Source: Anaspis maculata
Taxonomy: Eukaryota > Arthropoda > Insecta > Coleoptera > Scraptiidae
Assembly (NCBI GenBank): GCA_949128115.1
Contig: OX421965.1
Coordinates: 35,893,681 to 35,957,680 of the forward strand
Direction of reading: 5' to 3'
Length of the DNA: 64,000 nucleotides
Shown: piece after piece, positions 56,584 to 64,000 of the stretch
Numbering within the stretch: position 1 is the stretch's first letter
How the letters are laid out: each line of letters opens with the position of its first letter
Notes under the pieces: generated by a model
What the model was told of the DNA's origin: nothing
Databases searched by the model: none
What the model saw: only the letters and a program-made list of their open reading frames with translations
Translations under genes and position numbers: made by a program

Positions 56584-59500
56584 GTATGTTGGATCTTTAC
56601 GTGGATGACATTATGATTGTGAAAAGTTTGAGATTCTCCAAAAGAGATTTTTTCAAATTTTGATTGAACACTAGTTCTAGGTACTTGAACCGCTTGTTCT
56701 TCGTTGACGCCACTTATTCTCAAAACGTAACTCGACAAAAACAATATATTGCGTCACGTACATCTTCAAGATTACTACTGCTGATAGTCAAAATTGCACA
56801 AAGCTACCTTGGAATTTTATTATTCTAATCAAGTCGCTCATTCACCAAATTGATCGATCAACTGATGTTTAACTGAACGGAGTAGTTGTTATGAGATTTC
56901 AAACCAAAATAGAACACTTGTCCGCATGTTTAAACCGTCAATGCAGTAGTACGCAGCAATTACGGGGAGACAATTGGCTTACTCCCATCGGCTTACTCCC
57001 GCTATGCCGTTGTTTGTTGGGCTGTTTGGCTCGCTGAAACTTTTTTTTCTGCACCACTCACCACATTCCAGCATTGCTTGCTTGGATCACTGCGAGATGT
57101 GTTCTGCACAGAACGTTAAAAACCGTAATTTATTTTTTCAAATTGGCTTTTTGCTACCAGACCGATTGCCGTCGTCAGAGCAGAGTGCGCGAGCTCATCG
57201 CTTCTAACTCTCGCATATATTTTTTGCAATACTGAAGCATGAAAAAGTCAGTTAATCCGGGGTTACATGTCGCCGGGGCCACACGTAATTAGGTAAGAGG
57301 ATTAGCTTACGCTTGTAAAACTCCCGTTTTAATGAGGCTACTTTAAACTACTAACTACCCCTATAGAGAAGACTCTCTGCGAGAGAACCTCGTAATGAGC
57401 TGTATCAAAAAACTTCAGATGAGGTATACTGTAGGAATGCCTACTTTATTTAATCAGTGGAAATGTGAGCTACACTTCGGAGTCTCGTATATAAATTCGA
57501 TACTCAACACCTGTGAGTGTTACTTGCTTCAATGCGACAGCCTTAGTGTGAGGATAGGTTGGATTTCGAAACTTTCAAGTGAGATGTGCATGCACGGTGC
57601 AAATTTTCCAGTAAATTTCAAATGAACTGAGGATACAACAAATGGACGCTTTTAGTGCCTTGCCGAAGACAGATGCTTTGTAAAACTTTGTAATATTTCC
57701 ATATGAAGTCCATTTGAAAAATATTCAGTTCAACTGACACAGACCTCAGCTAGGGCGCGTCTGGTCAAAATTAGTTTCGTATATTCAGCTCGTCCCTGGG
57801 GAGTTCCATTCAGAAATCATTTCTGTTTGAATCTCCCCCGACCACTCTGAACGGAAATGATGTCTCACATCGTCACACGAGTGACACTTTATATCGAGCA
57901 TATCGAAACCTAGATATTTCTCAACTAGACGTCGCCTTTTGCGCACTTCCCAGCATTTTCATCAGTCGCCTCGCCTCGGTCGTGTCAGAAGTCGCAAAGT
58001 TCAAAGAAGTATTAGTTTTATTTCACAGATGTATAAATATAGGTGTACGACTCGGTGTACGAACTTTAACCCGCACGAGCCGTTCGCTTCGAATGGAAAT
58101 GTTTGGAAGTATTTAAGTTGAGTTCAATTAAAATTAATCTGTTTGAGGTCTAAATAATTTGGAGTGGCGGCGGGCGGAGTTTCGAACAATTCTGATTGAG
58201 TAAGTGCCTCTCGCACTGGATGTCGATTTCCAAGAGGAACGGGAAACTGCAGCAGTGGCAATCGTAAATGTCAGAGCACTCAGGGCAGATTATATTTTTT
58301 AGCTTTTCAAATCGAGTTTGGTTTGGCTGCTGACTCGGTTCACGCAACAGAAATGGCGGTTCGTGTGTTAAAACCGGAGCTAAATTCAGTTATCCGTTTT
58401 GCGCCGTCTATATCAATGAGCTTTTTGATTTCTCTATTCTTTTTGATAGCTTACTTGAAGTGCGTTCTTAGTAATTCAATGTGAAGAGAATTCGACAAGT
58501 CTGATCAAAATCTCAAGTAGATTAAGCTTAGCTCATGAAGTTTGTAAATGAGGATACTGAGGATCTTGAAGTAAAAATGAGCATGTAACCCAAGACTGAG
58601 AATAGACAAATGAAAAATTACGTAAGATAGACATCAGCAAGTGGGTAGTGACCGAACTATTCTTTTCAAAGTCCACTTTTCGATAAGTGACGCTATATAA
58701 ACAGATCAAAAATTGAAGTAGTCCACCACAAAAACTCGTTCAGGTTCAAATGAGAATACCGAGAAAAATTGACCAATTTGAAAAAAAGATGGTGTTGATG
58801 ATTCGGGCGTTTTTCTGACTGCAAGTTTGATATTTGACATTCATGTTTGCTGTATACTACGGATATACTGTATGATATACAGGGTAACAAAAAAAAAATT
58901 CAAAGTGGTTTATCTTTAAGCGTGTGTATAACCTTTTTAAAAACAATTGTAGATTTTTTCTAATTAGATTTTTGAAAAACTCGCATCTATATCTCGAAAT
59001 GGGTTTTGACATTTTACCGCCTTCTGTTCCTCGTACAGGGTGTTCACGTATATTTTATACAGCCCCTGGAGGCTCAAGAACTTGCAAATTCATGGAATGT
59101 GCAAAATTCATTTTGAAAAAATTACCGTCGGAGAACCGGAACCGTGTCGATTTTGAAAATGGTTCTACACGACGCCTAATCCATTCTCCTTTCGATATCA
59201 GTTGGAATTATTTGAGGAAAGCCGATCCCCTCGCAGGAATTAATTTTTGAGTGGAGTCCTGCATCAAAAGCGAGTCGTTCTGGTCAAAACCCTCTTAGGT
59301 GGCAAAGGCTAGGAGAAATTTTGAAAACTCAAAGCGCCCGACTGGACAATGGAGAAACTGCAACTGCAAACCTGATTTGACTGTTTTGTTGTGTTGCTTC
59401 CTGCCAAATTTGGTTCCAATCCAATCGAACAGATTTTGAACAATTAAATGGTAAAGTTTTGAACCTTGACATTTTTTATTATTTGACAGATGACAGATGG

Positions 59501-60418
59501 GGCAATACTTCCAACTGTTCTGAATACAGTGCCTTTAAACGACATACTGCAAGTCAAGTTCCGTGAGATATACACACATCAAAAGAATCTAGGGGACAAG
59601 CAAATTCAGACAATTTCTAAAATCATCATAACTTTTGATTCCCGTCAGCGATCTCATATCGGTTTTCAGTGTTCGATAGCTCAATCTTTCTTTTTCGTGC
59701 CTTGATCACGTCAAATACGAACAATGTTTTATAAGGCTGCTACAGGGTGATCAATGAAACAGTGTAAAATTGCCAAAAGTTCAGTACAAGCGCGATTTTC
59801 CATTGAAGAAAATTCATGCATTCCAATAGCACAGCTATAAATAAAGGTCAGTGTTTCAGCTACAGTGACGTTTTTTGAATTTTTAAAATCGAAGGTGAAT
59901 TGCAAAAATATTTATCATTTTATGCCGCCATGTTGAACTTCCAAGAAAGAAGAAAGTGATCCGATTTTATTGAAACTTGGAACACAATCATGTCTGGTTC
60001 AAATAATTGGAATTTCAAGGTCAAATGTCACTTTCGATCACTTTCGAGTCGCTATTTTGGTACCCACAAATTTGGTACCCTGTCAGCGTACCAAATTTCA
60101 AGTCGATCGGGTCAACGGTTCGGCAGTTATCGTGGAAGATTATTGACAGCCACACAGACAAACATCATTCTGAAAATGGTCTCAATCGTCTTGGGGGACC
60201 TCAAGATGGATGTATCCGTCGAAATCTCGAAACTTTTTTTCTGTACGATTACAATACTTTCCCTCCCATGTTGGTGGGGGGCCGGAAAAGTAAAATGTCA
60301 CAAGAGTGCCGAAATGTGACATGAGAGATCTGAAATATTATGTTGAAATACTGGAGAATTCCACTTTCAAAACTGTTTTTTTCAATGATAGGGATAAGTG
60401 AAGTGAGCATTAAGTGTA
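56584..60418. other. gene-free stretch with solitary repeat ends
   Basis: It contains a copy of the 19-bp motif at 57729-57747 and single CAGGGT-type boxes at 58880, 59036 and 59743. At about 60050-60170 is a tract reading like the 3' part of a dispersed insect retroelement (GGTCAACGGTTCGGCAG, then ACACAGACAAACATC). A cysteine-rich minus ORF at 58150-58347 is unexplained. Nothing else is recognised. Confidence 0.5.
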
Positions 60419-61159
60419 CAGGGTGATTCACAAGTTATGACTTTCAAGGGGCTATGGGGTCCCAGAAACTGGACTCCATGTGCTCAAAAATAATTCAAAA
60501 AGACGTGGTCAAACGTGGTTTACGAGAAAAGAATAACGAAAATTTGGCAAAAATGTGTGGGACTGATGCGTTAATTTTTTTATCTGTTGATGAAACATAC
60601 GATTCAACAATAGTTTAACAATAAGCGGAAATGTTTCTATGTGAACACTCCTCCTTTATAGATATAATCGGAGGTAAAAATGAATAATTTGTCAGTGTCA
60701 GCCTCGGCTGATGATGATTTTGCCTTACTCCCTTTTCTTGTCTCTTTGTCCATTCCGAGGTCCATTCCATAAGGTAAGAACTCATGTGCGATGTATCGCT
60801 GATATTGGTTGCATTCATCCACTTGGGTTAATACCTACCAGATTGTTTTTGTACCCGCTACTTGTGAATTTTAGTTGAATAGGTAATAATAATAGTCTTC
60901 AACTAACGTCATTCTTGACAACAATACCTCACTATCGATCATCTATCATCTAACTACTATTGAGTATGTTCCCATAGTACCAAATTAGAACTATTCACGT
61001 GAGGCATTGCATCGGCGATCCCCAAAATTTTCTTCGATTCTAGTTCAAATAAGTCAATTATTCAGGATTTTTTTTTCAACTTCTTGCCTTCAGAAATAGT
61101 TTTCTGGCACATCCTGAGCTCACCCGTGGAAGGAAAGTCACAAGTTGTGAATCACCCTG
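60419..61159. mobile_element. 0.74-kb TA-CAGGGTGATTCAC MITE
   Basis: The left end TA-CAGGGTGATTCACAAGTT at 60419 mirrors the right end AACTTGTGAATCACCCTG-TA at 61159; pairing extends through GACTTTC. Beyond about 30 bp the arms are not clearly related, unlike the long-arm elements. There is no coding capacity. Confidence 0.85.
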
Positions 61160-61715
61160 TATAAAAGTATTTTCCGTAAGCAAACTTGATAACTCGACGA
61201 TATACAGTGTAACACACTTCTACTTTACACATGTATGTTGCGGAAAACTACCGGAAGTCAAAGGTGTGAAGTCATGGTACATTATTGATTTGTCTTTTGA
61301 CACTTGACCGTCAATTTGGTGGCAACTCAAGTGTACTTTAACCATGGCAAGAATATTGTGCTGGTATTCTAAACGGCTACCTATTGGATCAGTGAGTGAT
61401 CGTGCCACGATCGTGCTGGAGAAGCCTTATTGTAGTGACATAATAGCAGATTTTTTCCTGAAACTCACGGCTTATGAGCACAGGTAATGAACAATCACCA
61501 GCAGTGAACAAGGAGCGCTGCAATAAGTTGAAATGATAGACAAAAGTCCGCAATATGCATAATTACTTTGAGATCTTCAAGGCTATTTCGGAAGAGTCCA
61601 AGGTGAAGAGATCAAAATTGCCCAGCCCAGCCCCATTGGCTCAGCAGTTTTTCAGTTTTGACAGGTCGTCCCAAGTATGGTAAACTATGTGCATTTTTAA
61701 GGGATAGTAGCGTAC

Positions 61716-61955
61716 CTATGCGGTTTTAAATTGGAAGCCTTTCTGCTTTATCGCGGCTGCCGTATATGGCTTCGCTGGTGAGGTTAACTCCAGGTCAAAT
61801 TCAATCCGATTTGGAACCGCTAACGAAATCATTGCGGGTGATTCCTCTTCGTCAAGACACTGTATTTTGGCACTAGAGTGGTCTAACTCAACAGTTGTGA
61901 TTTTGATCAAATTAAAAGTTGGGTGGACCGCGTTTTCCGATTCCGATGGTTCCAT
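61716..61955 (-). CDS. unrecognised 79-residue ORF
   Basis: It starts with ATG (MEPSESENAVHPTFNLIKI) and ends with a stop at 61716 after GFQFKTA. The composition is protein-like (charged, with FDLELTSP and DEEESPAMISLAVPN), but there is no domain or neighbour to help. It could be an exon of an upstream gene, a transposon-derived ORF or chance. Confidence 0.25.
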   Translation of the reverse strand: MEPSESENAVHPTFNLIKITTVELDHSSAKIQCLDEEESPAMISLAVPNRIEFDLELTSPAKPYTAAAIKQKGFQFKTA

Positions 61956-62487
61956 ACCAATGGCTCAACGTCAGCGGGGTTGATATTTTGGGCGATCAAA
62001 AACCCATCAACCATTTATGGTTGTAGATGCCGATCAAAATCGAACTCTTGCAAAAGTTTTCTAGTCAATTTCATAAAAAATTTATGTACAACGTAGACTC
62101 CACTACGAGTACTATGCGCTGTAATTAAAGTTGAGAAAAAACGTGTAGCTTATAAAGTGTATCGGAGCACATTTTGCAGGAATGCGCCGCGGAAAACTTT
62201 TTTAAAAGTTTCAAGTTGCAGAGCGCAACTACTGCAAGTGCGATCGTTGCAGACAATGGATTGAAACTTTTTCCTCAGCGTCTATACGATTTCCAGCGAC
62301 AAATTCCTGCAAATTTTGCAAAAACCATGGCAAAAATAAATTACCCATGCGCAGAACACACCTTAAAGTAATTAAATATCCTTTGTTAGGTCACACATCC
62401 CGCAAACTTTTCGACGACGATTCCTGGGGCCGAATAAGAAAATCACAACCTGCTGATCATGAGGAACAGCGGCGGCGGCAACTCACG

Positions 62488-62850
62488 AGGCACTTTACAC
62501 CGACATTATTCTTGGAATTTTTTTCGTCTTTCGCGTTTCGAGCCGGGAAAAGGAACAATGGTAGTTGGTTGTGGTGCTGGTGGTGGTAGTGGCGGCGGCG
62601 GCGGCGGCGGAGTTGGACATGCATAGGTTAAATCTTCGTGCGGCACACGGTATGCTGCTGCTGCTGCTGCTGAGCACTAGAGCGGTGGCGCGCGGCTGCG
62701 ACTGGCATATTATCTTATTGGGGGTAGAATTCTGGCGAATGCGCCTGCCCTCCGCCGGAGTATGCCGTGGTGTGCGCCATACATACACACCCTCCGCCCT
62801 GTCATATTGATCCGCAAACCATCCCCGGTTTTGGCGCGGGACGCTCAAAC
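62488..62850 (-). promoter_or_regulatory. candidate noncoding first exon of tutl
   Basis: The block is GC-rich against an AT-rich background. On the minus strand it reads as a leader with CAG repeats (plus-strand GCT run at 62650-62672), CCG and ACC repeats and no conserved frame. It ends in TGCCTC before a good donor gtgagt (62481-62486). It lies upstream of the tutl exon 1 acceptor at 43374, so splicing the two would leave a 19-kb first intron. No TATA box is evident. This is inference from position and composition. Confidence 0.3.
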
Positions 62851-63732
62851 ATGCCCAACGTCGGACGGACGGGCACGGGCGAATTTGAGCGATTGCCGAA
62901 TCGGTCGGCGGGTCTGGAGGCGGCGGCGGCGGCGGTAGTGCGCTGGCCTAAGGATAACGCAAATATTTTGCCGATTTTTCGCGAGGAAATGCTCAAGAGG
63001 AGGGAACCACCCTTTGACCGCTCGCATCCGTTCGCATCGGGCACATTATTTAAAATAAACCGAAACGAATTTTCCGTATCGGTAATTTCCTCTCTCGGAA
63101 AGTTATTCAGAGTTCGTCAAAGTGAAAACGAAAGTGACTTTGGAAACATCCAATACCTACCTACAGCAATGCAGCTGGAAATCAAAGATTTTTTTTCTTA
63201 GATAACAGAACATGCTATTTATCATGAAGCAGGACTAAAGTCAGTCAACATTATGGAGATAGTGATGATGCATATTTTTTCTCAACTATTGCAAATGAAC
63301 AGGTGATCAATTGAACTGGTCCACCCAAAATTTTCACGCTACCTCTAGATCCTCAATTTCCGTAACAAGGCCTTCAACGACTATTTTGCCAACCTTTCAC
63401 CCTCAGAAACTGGCGGCGAGTACTCAATATGGAGGGCCACAAAACGTTTGAAGAAACCCACGCAATTTTTACGACTATTTTTTGACACCACGTATGTATA
63501 TAGCAAGTGAAGCCACCGTGGCACCAGCCCTGCACCAAAATGTAAGGCGCATGGTCGAAATGGTTTTCCGAGACAATTCATTCCAAATAACGGGAGAGAA
63601 ACCTAAAACACCCTATAGTATCCCTGGTATTGCCGCTTGGGAATACTATGTTATAGTTTATATAATATTATGTAATCAATTTCTGTTTTTTGATTTCTTT
63701 ATTTTTATATGTCAAAATTACAACAATATAAA
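62851..63732. other. GC-rich flank, possible promoter, then unassigned sequence
   Basis: A GGC microsatellite (62919-62936) and CpG-rich text continue to about 63030. If 62488-62850 is a first exon, this would be promoter DNA. From 63,200 to 63,730 I see nothing firm; part of it could be the LTR that follows the pol fragment at the window edge. Confidence 0.3.
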
Positions 63733-63999
63733 TTAATTATAACAATAACCATAACATACTATAAATTGGAATCCTGCTGGGTGCACACTACAATACGGGG
63801 TACACAGCATGTACTGCATGCACACCACAATACTCCCCCCTCCTCCAAAGAAATAATTGATTGCAAATGTAACTTTTTTAGAATCTTTGGTTGAATTATT
63901 ATCCTCCACAGGCATATGAGCCGGTTTGATCCTTTCGACGTTTATACAGACTTCTTTACCATCCTTCGAAATTTGAAATACGTTATTGTTGCGTTTAGT
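63733..63999 (-). pseudogene. C-terminal end of a Ty3/gypsy pol (partial, runs off window)
   Basis: Read from the window edge inward, the minus strand gives NNVFQISKDGKEVCINVERI, then KPAHMPVED and KKVTFAINYFFGGG. This is the end of pol in many insect Ty3/gypsy elements: a chromodomain-like strand, the R-(L/I)-K-P-A motif and a glycine-rich close. The coding part probably stops near 63830, where a GGGGGGAGTATTG stretch may mark the start of the 3' LTR. The frame happens to stay open to 63733. The main body of the element lies beyond 64000. The elements are insect-genomic and nothing here suggests an envelope gene. Confidence 0.65.
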
Positions 64000-64000
64000 G

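Noticed and set aside
58924..59250. 108-residue plus-strand ORF
   Set aside because: It runs straight across a CAGGGTG repeat end and shows no family resemblance.
62767..63201. 144-residue plus-strand ORF with alanine runs
   Set aside because: It runs through GGC/GCG repeats in a GC-rich block; composition explains it and no domain is seen.

Overview
The window is nuclear DNA of an insect. The evidence is a multi-exon gene with GT-AG introns that I recognise as turtle (tutl, the insect IGSF9/Dasm1-type cell-adhesion protein), set in AT-rich DNA full of Tc1/mariner-type, BEL/Pao-type and Ty3/gypsy-type remnants, a tRNA-derived SINE and many inverted-repeat elements. I cannot name the species from sequence alone. 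The long introns and transposon load do not look like Drosophila.

The minus strand from 43,374 down to base 1 carries tutl. I traced 13 coding exons whose splice phases agree throughout: 43212-43326 (start codon and signal peptide), 28506-28639, 26306-26457, 21149-21378, 20649-20830, 16500-16731, 15981-16252, 15035-15617, 10247-10327, 9333-9518, 7646-7873, 7473-7551 and <1-304. Together they give 2,778 nt, or 926 codons, and are cut by the window edge inside the cytoplasmic tail. The order is signal peptide, five Ig domains, FN3, a 27-residue linker exon, FN3, one membrane helix, a basic stop-transfer segment and the start of the tail. Two places suggest regulated splicing: the frame-neutral linker exon 9, and a tandem acceptor before exon 13 that could compensate for skipping exon 12.

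The introns hold most of the foreign DNA. Intron 12 has a hairpin repeat, a 1.06-kb long-inverted-repeat element and one copy of a 0.6-kb TA-flanked element. Intron 10 has a MITE with a perfect 7-bp target duplication. Intron 8 has two MITEs. Intron 5 has a second hairpin repeat, a mariner-type transposase remnant and a SINE. Intron 3 has a 1.27-kb long-inverted-repeat element and Ty3/gypsy RNase H scraps. Intron 1 (14.6 kb) has a solo LTR with a 4-bp target duplication, a decayed BEL/Pao pol and a transposon-poor stretch (33.6-36.1 kb) with homeodomain-type TAAT clusters.

From 43.4 to 64 kb no certain gene is visible. It is either the first (5'UTR) intron plus promoter of tutl or intergenic DNA. 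A CAG-repeat-bearing GC-rich block at 62.49-62.85 kb, ending in a minus-strand donor, is my best candidate for the noncoding first exon. The region also holds the second copy of the 0.6-kb TA element (48.7 kb), a mariner-type transposase tail (50.5-50.9 kb), and a striking 5.5-kb set of concentric inverted repeats (51.1-56.6 kb) built from units with TA-CAGGGTG ends. A related MITE lies at 60.4-61.2 kb and the 3' end of a Ty3/gypsy pol at the window edge. The most unusual observations are the concentric repeat complex, the recurrence of CAGGGTG ends, a 19-bp motif found six times in one orientation, and two hairpins that share a 17-bp core but not their arms.
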